DNA of 64,000 nt from Roseomonas aeriglobus (GTDB lineage: Bacteria > Pseudomonadota > Alphaproteobacteria > Sphingomonadales > Sphingomonadaceae). A model generated the notes under the pieces. The model ran no database searches and had not been told where the DNA came from. It worked only from the letters and a program-made list of their open reading frames with translations. The stretch's first letter is position 1. The number at the start of each line of letters is the position of its first letter. Below, piece after piece: positions 53,330 to 60,275 of this stretch. The stretch spans positions 3,531,001-3,595,000 of the forward strand of contig JAFHKN010000002.1 of NCBI GenBank assembly GCA_016937575.1, given 5' to 3'. A program made the position numbers and the translations under genes.

Positions 53330-54751
53330 TCAGCTCTTGTTCCAGGCGGCGATCTGATTATCGAGCATGCTCTGCGTCGCCTTGTACGCAGCGACACGCG
53401 AATCCATTGTCGAATATTGCTGTGTCAGGCGCGCGGTCGCCTTTTCCTGCGCGGCCGTGAGCTTCGTTTTCTCCTCGGTCAGCGCCGACTGCGCCTTGCT
53501 GTAGCGTGTCTGCGCCGCACCAAGCCCAAAGGCGAAGCTGGTAACCGTCGACGACACCGCATTCAGCGCTGCCGACAGGCCGTCCTTCGTCGAGCGAACG
53601 CCGCGATCGGTGAACATGGCCTCGACCGCCGCCGGATTGGACGCCAGGACCGATGTCAGCCGTTTGGAATCGACGCTCAGCAGACCGTCGCGGCCAGTCG
53701 TGACGCCGAGTTCGGACAGCGTCTTTGGACTGCCGTCGGTGGCGCCGGTCAGATCGGTCAGGGTCAGCGAGCGCAGCTGCCGCTTCATTTCCTGTGCCGC
53801 GGGATCGCGGGACAGCTTTCCGCTGACCGGATCGGTCGCGGCCTGCACCATCTTGTAAAGCTCGTTGTACGTGGTGACGACATCGTTGACCGCCTGGGTC
53901 AGCGCGGCCGTCGATGGCGTACTGCCGAGCGTGACCTTCGTGCCTTCGACCGCCGACTGCAGGTCCAGCTTGATGCCGGGGACCAGGTCGGAGATGCTGT
54001 TGCTGCTGCGTGAAACGGGTACGCCGTCCACCAACAGTTTTGCATCGGCGGCGGTCGTCATGATCTTCGCGTCACCGCGCGTGACCTGCATCGCGGCGAC
54101 GAAGTCGCTCGAGCCCGTTGCCGCGATCGAGAAGGTCTGGTCGATTCCGGTCGCGCTTTTCAGTACGAGCCGGTCGCCGTCGCGGTCGCTGATCACCGAT
54201 GCGGTCAGCCCGGCGTTCGGCGTCGCATTGATCTTCGCCGCGATCGCGCTCGGGGTGGTTTCCGCCGCGCTGTCGAAGCTGATGTCGATGGTGCGCGCGC
54301 TCGGCTGCAGGACGCCATTCGCATCGGGTGCGTAGAATTGAATGCTGATGCCGCTCTTGCCGGAGTCGGTGTCCACGCCGAGTTCCTTGCCGGCCGTCAG
54401 CACGCCGGTGGCGGCGACCTGAGCGGATGCCAGGCTCTTGACCTCGACCGTCGCCGACAGGTCCGACACCTGCTTGCCGCTGATGACGCTGGCCTTCACG
54501 ATCGAGGTATTGCTGCTGGTCGCCTGCGACGCCAGCGTGCCGCCCTTGACCAGGCTCGACAGCGCTGTGGCGAATTGCGTCATCCCGCTCTTCAACTCGG
54601 AGACGGCGGAGACCTGCGCCGTCAGCGTCTCGGTACGCGACTCGATCTGCTTGGTCTTGGTCGAGAATTGGGCAGCGACCAAGCTGGTGACGAGCGCGGT
54701 GACGTCGATGCCCGATCCCGATCCCAGCGTCTTTGCAATTGAATCGACCAC
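53330..54751 (-). CDS. fliD: Flagellar hook-associated protein 2 (filament cap) FliD
   Basis: This 473-residue protein caps the growing filament. FliD_N covers about 10-105 (with GSGIDVTALVTSLVAAQFSTKTKQ and LKSGMTQFATALSSLV) and FliD_C about 230-460. The terminal coiled regions end in NQIAAWNKS. It begins with GTG at 54751. Upstream, a sigma-28-like promoter overlaps the flhB stop codon. It is followed by fliS (2 bp). Confidence 0.92.
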   Translation of the reverse strand: MVDSIAKTLGSGSGIDVTALVTSLVAAQFSTKTKQIESRTETLTAQVSAVSELKSGMTQFATALSSLVKGGTLASQATSSNTSIVKASVISGKQVSDLSATVEVKSLASAQVAATGVLTAGKELGVDTDSGKSGISIQFYAPDANGVLQPSARTIDISFDSAAETTPSAIAAKINATPNAGLTASVISDRDGDRLVLKSATGIDQTFSIAATGSSDFVAAMQVTRGDAKIMTTAADAKLLVDGVPVSRSSNSISDLVPGIKLDLQSAVEGTKVTLGSTPSTAALTQAVNDVVTTYNELYKMVQAATDPVSGKLSRDPAAQEMKRQLRSLTLTDLTGATDGSPKTLSELGVTTGRDGLLSVDSKRLTSVLASNPAAVEAMFTDRGVRSTKDGLSAALNAVSSTVTSFAFGLGAAQTRYSKAQSALTEEKTKLTAAQEKATARLTQQYSTMDSRVAAYKATQSMLDNQIAAWNKS

Positions 54752-54771
54752 GAGCGTCCCCTTCCCTCCTT

Positions 54772-54798
54772 AAATCGACCGGCGGCGGCGAAAATTTA
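54772..54798 (-). promoter_or_regulatory. Possible sigma-28 (FliA) promoter for fliD-fliS
   Basis: On the minus strand TAAA (54798-54795), a 15-base spacer and GTCGATTT (54779-54772) approximate the TAAA-N15-GCCGATAA consensus (five of eight -10 positions). The -35 box overlaps the flhB stop codon. The implied leader is only about 13 nt. Late flagellar genes such as fliD commonly use sigma-28. Confidence 0.5.
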
Positions 54799-55920
54799 GC
54801 GTTGTTTGACGCCGTTCTCGTCGAATTTCGCGGTATCCGGCACGGTAACCAGCGGTTGGATGCCGCCGGCGGCCTGATTGACGCCGAAGACGAAGGCAAG
54901 GACGGTCGCGACCGCGAGATACAGGTCGTCGCGGATCTCTTGGCCCTCCTTGCTGGTGTAGTAGATACCGCGAGCAAGCGTCGGATACTCCAGCACCGGC
55001 ACGCGCATTTCGGCGGCAAGTTCGCGGATGGCGAGCGCGGTCGCGCCGCGCCCCTTGGCAACGACCACCGGCACCTGGTCGCGGCCCGCATCGTAGCGCA
55101 GCGCGACCGAAAAGTGGGTCGGGTTGGTCAAGACGACATGCGCCTCGGTCATCGCCTTGCGGAAACCGCCCTTCAGGATCTCGCGCTGGCGCTGGCGCAG
55201 ATGCGCCTTGTTCTCCGGATTGCCCTCGGCCTGCTTGTGCTCGTCCTTGATCTCGTCCTTCGACATCCGCAATTGCTTGAGCAGCTGGAAGGCCTGCAGC
55301 GGCACGTCGATCATCGCGATCAGCACCAGCCCGCCGGCCATGACGAACAACAGCGTCAGGAACGTGCTGCCGAGTTCGTCGACCGCGCGGTGGAAGTCCG
55401 CGGTGACCAGCCCGAGCGACGACTGCGCCATCGACCAGAGCATATAGACGCCGATCGAGCCGAGGAGGGTGACCTTTAGCAGCGATTTGGCGAGTTCGAT
55501 CCAGCCGTTGAGGCCGAAGATGCGCTTCAGGCCGGATAGGGGGTTCAGCTTGGACGGCTTGGGCGCCATCAGCTTGGGGTTGAAATGCAGCGCGCCGAGG
55601 CCCGCCTGACTGAGGACTGCGCCGAGCAGCGATATGGCGAAGAGGACGAGGATCGACGGCATCAGCTTCGCCCCCGCCTCGGCCAGCGGGCGGAAGGGTT
55701 CGAAATGTTCGACGTCTTCGCGCCCGAAGGTGAAGCCGGCGGCCATCACGCCCTTCAGCGCCGCCAGCATGCCGGGCCCGAGCATCGCGATCCAGGCGCA
55801 ACCGATCAACATGCCGAGCGCCGAGGCAAACTCCTTGCTGCGCAGCAACTGCCCATCATCAAGCGCCTTTTGACGGCGCTTGGGTGTCGGGGCTTCTGTC
55901 TTTTCGCCGCCTTCGCTCAT
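54796..55920 (-). CDS. flhB: Flagellar type III export protein FlhB
   Basis: This is a 374-residue export-gate protein that switches substrate specificity from hook to filament. Four transmembrane helices (about 31-60, 88-108, 145-165 and 182-205) precede the cytoplasmic domain, with the autocleavage motif NPTH at 266-269. The N-terminal EKTEAPTPKRRQKALDDGQ is characteristic. The C-terminal tail ends VKQR. It lies 12 bp after fliR and upstream of fliD. Confidence 0.95.
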   Translation of the reverse strand: MSEGGEKTEAPTPKRRQKALDDGQLLRSKEFASALGMLIGCAWIAMLGPGMLAALKGVMAAGFTFGREDVEHFEPFRPLAEAGAKLMPSILVLFAISLLGAVLSQAGLGALHFNPKLMAPKPSKLNPLSGLKRIFGLNGWIELAKSLLKVTLLGSIGVYMLWSMAQSSLGLVTADFHRAVDELGSTFLTLLFVMAGGLVLIAMIDVPLQAFQLLKQLRMSKDEIKDEHKQAEGNPENKAHLRQRQREILKGGFRKAMTEAHVVLTNPTHFSVALRYDAGRDQVPVVVAKGRGATALAIRELAAEMRVPVLEYPTLARGIYYTSKEGQEIRDDLYLAVATVLAFVFGVNQAAGGIQPLVTVPDTAKFDENGVKQR

Positions 55921-55932
55921 TTCGGCAGACCC

Positions 55933-56706
55933 TTAGCCGAAGACCAGCGTGGCGGTCATGTCGAGCGCTTCACGGACGATGACCTGCATATAGTCGCCCA
56001 TCGCGGGCAGGCCGATCATCAGGGCGACGACGCCGACGGCGAGGCTTGCGGGCAGGCCGACGGCGAACAGGTTCATGGCAGGCGCCGAGCGGGACAGCAT
56101 CCCGACGACCAGGTTGAGACTGAGCAGAAGGAAGCCGACCGGCAGCGCCAGCAGCAGGCCGGCCAGGAAGGCATATCCGCCGAAGAAGGCGATGTTGCGC
56201 AACCGCTCCGGGGCGATCCACGCCGCGCCGGGGGGCAGCGCTTCGTACGAGCGAACGATCAGGTCGACGAGAACCAGATGTCCATCGACCGACAGGAACA
56301 GCAACGTCAGCAGGATCGACAGGAACTGACCGATCGCCGGCGACGAGGTGCCGTTGAGCGGATCGACTGCCTGCGCAAAGCCGATGCCCATCGACGTGCC
56401 GATCAGCTCGCTGGCGACAAGCGGGGCGGCGAAGGCGATCTGGATGATGAACCCGATCGCCAGGCCGACGAGGATCTCGGCCGCGATCGAGACAAAGGTG
56501 GTGAGCGCGAAGACTTCGGTCGGGACGGCAAACGACTGGCTGTTGAGCACCAGTATTCCGATTGCGCCCGACAGCGTGATGCGCACGGGGAGCGGCACTG
56601 CGACGGCGCCGAACACCGGGGCTGCCACGAAGGCGGCGCCGACGCGCACCATCGTGAACAGCAGCGCCCAGAGCTGGGGCTCGATCGAGAGGCCGAAGCC
56701 TAACAT
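55933..56706 (-). CDS. fliR: Flagellar export protein FliR
   Basis: This 257-residue integral membrane protein of the flagellar export gate has about six hydrophobic helices (for example WALLFTMVRVGAAFVAAPVFG and PVRITLSGAIGILVLN). Length and topology agree with FliR, a homologue of the type III secretion SctT family. The ATG at 56706 is preferred to an upstream frame start at 56742, which sits in a repeat-bearing gap. It follows fliQ by 208 bp, an unusual gap in this operon. Confidence 0.93.
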   Translation of the reverse strand: MLGFGLSIEPQLWALLFTMVRVGAAFVAAPVFGAVAVPLPVRITLSGAIGILVLNSQSFAVPTEVFALTTFVSIAAEILVGLAIGFIIQIAFAAPLVASELIGTSMGIGFAQAVDPLNGTSSPAIGQFLSILLTLLFLSVDGHLVLVDLIVRSYEALPPGAAWIAPERLRNIAFFGGYAFLAGLLLALPVGFLLLSLNLVVGMLSRSAPAMNLFAVGLPASLAVGVVALMIGLPAMGDYMQVIVREALDMTATLVFG

Positions 56707-56778
56707 GGCGCAGCCAGCGAGAGCGCGCATGTTGCGCGCCACGCAGGCGAGCCTGGCCGGCGGGTGTGCAGCACCCGA

Positions 56779-56848
56779 CCGACGACGCGGCTTTGCCGCG
56801 TCGGGACTGCCCGCGGATCACCGCGCCGCGGCAAAGCCGCGTCGTCGG
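56779..56848. repeat. Perfect inverted repeat in the fliQ-fliR gap
   Basis: Arms at 56779-56800 and 56827-56848 are exact 22-bp inverted copies (ccgacgacgcggctttgccg and its reverse complement form the core) around a 26-base loop. The surrounding fliQ-fliR gap of 208 bp is otherwise featureless. It may be an inserted repeat, or a processing/termination hairpin that divides the export operon. Confidence 0.85.
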
Positions 56849-56914
56849 CCGGCGGCCAAGCCGACGCCGGCCGTGATTGCGCCGGACGCGCGGTCGTAGC
56901 CGCGCTGGCGCTGC

Positions 56915-57184
56915 TCATCTTACGAGCTCGGGGATGCGTTCGAAGATGCTGGTCATGAAGTCGCCCAGCAGGCCCAGCATCATCGCGCCGAACACGACCA
57001 GGCTGACCGCGACGACGATCAGCTTGGGCACGAACGTCAGCGTCTGTTCGTTGATCGACGTCGCCGCCTGGATCATGCCCAGGATCAGGCCGGAGACGAG
57101 CGCGGGGATCAGGATCGGTGCCGACACCAGCGCCAGGATCCACATCGCCTCGCGCGCGACGGTCAGGAAATAATCGGCGTCCAT
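56915..57184 (-). CDS. fliQ: Flagellar export protein FliQ
   Basis: This 89-residue protein has two hydrophobic helices (LALVSAPILIPALVSGLILGMIQ and KLIVVAVSLVVFGAMMLG). The segment QAATSINEQTLTFVPK between them is the FliQ signature. It is a component of the export gate and lies 4 bp after fliP. The length is standard. Confidence 0.95.
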   Translation of the reverse strand: MDADYFLTVAREAMWILALVSAPILIPALVSGLILGMIQAATSINEQTLTFVPKLIVVAVSLVVFGAMMLGLLGDFMTSIFERIPELVR

Positions 57185-57188
57185 GGCG

Positions 57189-58001
57189 CTAACTCACGAA
57201 ACTGTTGGCGAGGCTGCCCATCGTCAGTGCCCACCCGTCGATCAGGACGAACAACAGCAGCTTGAAGGGCAGCGAGATGATCTGCGGACTGAGCATCATC
57301 ATGCCGAGCGACATGAGGACGGTCGCGACGACCAGGTCGATGACGATGAAGGGCAGGAAGATCAGGAACCCGATCTGAAACGCGGTCTTCAGTTCCGAAG
57401 TGACGAAGGCCGGCAGCAGGACAGAGAAGGGTACGTCCTTTGGGTTCGCGTACGGGCCGCTCTTGGCGATGCCCGCAAACATCGTGACGTCCTTCACCCG
57501 CGTCTGCTTCAGCATGAAGGCGTGGAAGCTCTCGCCACCGCGCTCGATCAGCTGGGTCGCGTTGATCTGGCCCGCGGCATAGGGCTTGATACCGTTCTCG
57601 TTCACCTGGCTGACGACGGGCGCCATGACGAACAGCGACAGGAACAGCGACAGGCCGATGATGACCTGGTTGGGCGGCGAGTTCTGCAGGCCCATCGCCT
57701 GACGCAGGATGGCCAGCACGATCACGATCCGCGTAAAGCTGGTCATCATCAGGATGATGCCCGGCAGAACCGTAAGCAGCCCCATGATGATGAGGACTTG
57801 CAGGCTCAGGCTGAGCGGCGCCTGTCCGCCGCCGAGCTGGCCGAGCGCACGGTCCATGGCGTCGCCGACGCCGGGGGCGGCGGGTGGCACGGGAGCGGCC
57901 GGCGCCGTCTGGGCAAAGGCGGGGAAGGCGACCAGCAACGCGGTCAGAATCGCGAACACGATCACCAGCCCGCGGACGATGCGGCCCGAATTGCTGCGCA
58001 T
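57189..58001 (-). CDS. fliP: Flagellar export protein FliP
   Basis: This 270-residue export-gate protein has a signal sequence (VIVFAILTALLVAFPAFA) and four further helices. The conserved TSFTRIVIVLAILRQAMGLQNSPPNQV and FMLKQTRVKD segments are diagnostic. The ATG at 58001 is used; an in-frame GTG at 58031 overlaps the fliO stop (GTGA) and is a serious alternative with a better ribosome site. The C-terminal transmembrane part (SSELKTAFQIGFLIFLPFIVIDLVVATVL-type) is complete. Confidence 0.94.
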   Translation of the reverse strand: MRSNSGRIVRGLVIVFAILTALLVAFPAFAQTAPAAPVPPAAPGVGDAMDRALGQLGGGQAPLSLSLQVLIIMGLLTVLPGIILMMTSFTRIVIVLAILRQAMGLQNSPPNQVIIGLSLFLSLFVMAPVVSQVNENGIKPYAAGQINATQLIERGGESFHAFMLKQTRVKDVTMFAGIAKSGPYANPKDVPFSVLLPAFVTSELKTAFQIGFLIFLPFIVIDLVVATVLMSLGMMMLSPQIISLPFKLLLFVLIDGWALTMGSLANSFVS

Positions 58002-58027
58002 GTCGGGAAGGACGGCTTGCGCGAAGG

Positions 58028-58297
58028 TCACAGGACGTCCGCCCCGATGCCGGCCTTGTCGATCAGGGTCACGCCGCCGCGGCCGACCGAGATCAGCAGC
58101 CGGCGGCCTTCGAAATCGACGACGGCGAGGCGCAGGCCGGGAGAGATCATCATCGTCTCCTTCACCTTCAGCATTCGCTCGCCCTGGTTGCCGGGCATAC
58201 GCGCTTCCAGGCGGCGCCACAGATACAGGCAGCCGACCAGCAGGCCGCAGACCAGGGGCAGCAGCACGACCAGCTTCCAAATATAGGACCACATCAT
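58028..58297 (-). CDS. fliO: Flagellar biosynthesis protein FliO
   Basis: This 89-residue protein has a single N-terminal transmembrane helix (YIWKLVVLLPLVCGLLVGCLYLW) and a small C-terminal domain with KVKETMMISPGLRLAVVDFEGRRLLISVG, the FliO pattern. FliO stabilises FliP during export-gate assembly. It lies between fliN and fliP, its usual place. It is shorter than E. coli FliO but typical of alphaproteobacteria. Confidence 0.9.
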   Translation of the reverse strand: MMWSYIWKLVVLLPLVCGLLVGCLYLWRRLEARMPGNQGERMLKVKETMMISPGLRLAVVDFEGRRLLISVGRGGVTLIDKAGIGADVL

Positions 58298-58312
58298 CGC
58301 CGGGGCGTCCTC

Positions 58313-58606
58313 TTAGCGCGTACGCTTGTCGGGGCTGACCAGCTCGGTCATCCGCACGCCGAACTTCTCACCGACGGTGACGACTTCGCCGCGACCGATG
58401 AGGGTGCCGTTGACGAACACGTCGAGCAGTTCGTTGGCATGGCGGTCGAGCTCGATCACGCTCGCTTCGCCCAGCGCGAGCAGTTCGCGCAGCGTCAAGC
58501 TGGTCGAGCCGATCTCGACGGTCAGCTTGACGTCGACGTCCTGCAGCAGCCGGAAATTGGCCGCCACGGAGGCATCGACGGGAAATCCGCCGGTCATGTC
58601 GTTCAT
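58313..58606 (-). CDS. fliN: Flagellar motor switch protein FliN
   Basis: This 97-residue protein is the C-terminal SpoA-type domain of the switch complex. LLQDVDVKLTVEIGSTSLTLRELLALGEASVIELDRHANELLDVFVNGTLIGRGEVVTVGEKFGVRMTEL-type residues agree with the family (core motif LTLRELLALG and NGTLIGRGEVV). There is almost no N-terminal extension, unlike the longer FliN of enterics. The start overlaps the fliM stop by four bases (ATGA). Confidence 0.94.
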   Translation of the reverse strand: MNDMTGGFPVDASVAANFRLLQDVDVKLTVEIGSTSLTLRELLALGEASVIELDRHANELLDVFVNGTLIGRGEVVTVGEKFGVRMTELVSPDKRTR

Positions 58607-59580
58607 CGCTCGTCCTCTTCGTAAGCGTCGTAAGTCGGGTGGTCTTCGTCATCGCCATCGCGATTGAGCTTGGTGATGCGGATCGCGGCCTTGCCGTTCG
58701 ACGTGCCGACGATGCCCAGGCCCAGCCGGTCCTTGCCGACCATCACGGGCACTTCCTGGCCGAAGCTGACGGGCACGACGTCGCCCACCTTCAGCTCCAT
58801 CAGATCGGCCAGCGACATAACCGGTTCGGCCAGCACCGAACGGATCGGGAAACGGACGTTCATCGCCGCGCGGGTCAGGTTGCCGCGCCACTTGGGCTCG
58901 ACCGACGACCGGCTCATGACCTTGCCGGTCAGCGTGGGCGCGAACGGCTTCAGCGCGGCGACCGGATAGACGATGTCGATGAAGATCGGTTCGCCGTCGC
59001 GCGCGGCCAGGCCGAAGCGGGTGACGATCATCGCATCGTCGCCGTCGAAACCCTGCAGCATCGCCGGCGATCCTTCCGGATTGCCGGGCTGGAATTCCAG
59101 CCGCTCCATCGTGCCCCAGGCGATCGTCAGCGGCTTGGCGATCATGCCGCCCAGCCGGACGATCATCGCCTCCGCGGCGGGCGTGAATTCGCTCGGCAGC
59201 GTGCGGGGGCGCTCGCCGGTGCCGCCGAAGAACAGGTCGAGCGTCTCGAGTACGAAACCGCCGTCGAACATCACGAAGGCGCGCGCGTCGGTCGGCGCCA
59301 TCGCCATCGGCAACCAGGCGGTCAGAAGTCCGTCGCGCTCGGCCGAATAATCGGCGAAGCGCTGGACGACCAGCGGCTCTGCCCAAGTGCGCAGGTTGCG
59401 CCGCAGCACGGGCTCGAACACCGCGCGCAAGGCCCGCGCAAGGCGCGCGGACAGATGCTGCAGCGTGTGGAGATCGCCGAACGGATTGAGATTCGCGACG
59501 CCGAGCGACGGGGCGTGTGCCGCCGTCGCTCTGGGCCGTTCGCGCCGCTCGATCGTGTCGGTTGCCGTGCTGTTAACCAT
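58603..59580 (-). CDS. fliM: Flagellar motor switch protein FliM
   Basis: This 325-residue C-ring protein has the middle CheC-like domain (LDLFFGGTGERP and EFTPAAEAMIVRLGGMI) and a C-terminal SpoA domain (LMELKVGDVVPVSFGQ). The N-terminal peptide that normally binds CheY-P (EIDALL type) is not recognisable; the first 40 residues are Ala/Arg/Thr-rich instead. This may mean an altered switch input. The stop overlaps fliN. The gene lies 6 bp downstream of fliL. Confidence 0.93.
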   Translation of the reverse strand: MVNSTATDTIERRERPRATAAHAPSLGVANLNPFGDLHTLQHLSARLARALRAVFEPVLRRNLRTWAEPLVVQRFADYSAERDGLLTAWLPMAMAPTDARAFVMFDGGFVLETLDLFFGGTGERPRTLPSEFTPAAEAMIVRLGGMIAKPLTIAWGTMERLEFQPGNPEGSPAMLQGFDGDDAMIVTRFGLAARDGEPIFIDIVYPVAALKPFAPTLTGKVMSRSSVEPKWRGNLTRAAMNVRFPIRSVLAEPVMSLADLMELKVGDVVPVSFGQEVPVMVGKDRLGLGIVGTSNGKAAIRITKLNRDGDDEDHPTYDAYEEDER

Positions 59581-59586
59581 GCACGT

Positions 59587-60258
59587 TCACTGAACAACGA
59601 AATTGGTAAAGTAGACGTTACTAATCCCTCCGAATCCTTCTTTTTGTTTCAGAACGCCGTTGATGGCCTGGACCAGCTGCTGCTGCAGCGCCTCCTTGCC
59701 CGCCTGGGTGAAGACGGCTTCCTCGTCGGTGTTGGCCAGCGTCATCAGCACCGCGGAGCGCACCGCGATCTCATGCGTCTTCAGGTTGCCGATGACCCGG
59801 TCGTCATAAGGCGTCGATACGGCGATCCCGACCTGGATGAAGTGCGTGCTTTCCTTCAGGTTCGAGGTGAACTCCTTCTCCATCGTGAAGTAGTTCGACG
59901 CATAATCGTCGCCGCCGCGGCCCTTGGGGGTGGGCAGGTGATCACCCTCTTCGGCCTTCGCTGCGCCGTCCTCACCCTCGGCGCCGCCATGGCCGCCGCC
60001 CCCACCACTGCCGCCTTCGCCGCCTTCTCCGCCGGCGTCGGCGCGCTTTTCCTCAGACTTGGGGACCAGCTTGGGCTTGTCCGGATCTTCGGCCTCTTCC
60101 TTGTGACCGCCGATCAGGCCGCTGGAGGCCGCGTACAGGCCGGCACCGACACCGCCGCCGACCAGCGCCAGCAGGACGACGACGATGACGAGTATCTTGA
60201 CGATACCGCCCTTCTTCTTGGGCTTCGCGCCTTCGGGCGCTTCGGGTTTATCGCTCAT
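59587..60258 (-). CDS. fliL: Flagellar protein FliL
   Basis: This 223-residue protein surrounds the stator near the motor. It has an N-terminal cytoplasmic Lys-rich segment, one transmembrane helix (IVKILVIVVVLLALVGGGVGAGLY) and a long linker rich in Gly, Glu, Asp and Lys (about 50-120). The C-terminal FliL domain has YFTMEKEFTSNLKESTHFIQVGIAVST and ends YFTNFVVQ. The linker is unusually long and Gly/Glu-rich. The gene lies 17 bp after fliK and 6 bp before fliM. Confidence 0.92.
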   Translation of the reverse strand: MSDKPEAPEGAKPKKKGGIVKILVIVVVLLALVGGGVGAGLYAASSGLIGGHKEEAEDPDKPKLVPKSEEKRADAGGEGGEGGSGGGGGHGGAEGEDGAAKAEEGDHLPTPKGRGGDDYASNYFTMEKEFTSNLKESTHFIQVGIAVSTPYDDRVIGNLKTHEIAVRSAVLMTLANTDEEAVFTQAGKEALQQQLVQAINGVLKQKEGFGGISNVYFTNFVVQ

Positions 60259-60275
60259 GGTTCAGTTCCCCTGTT

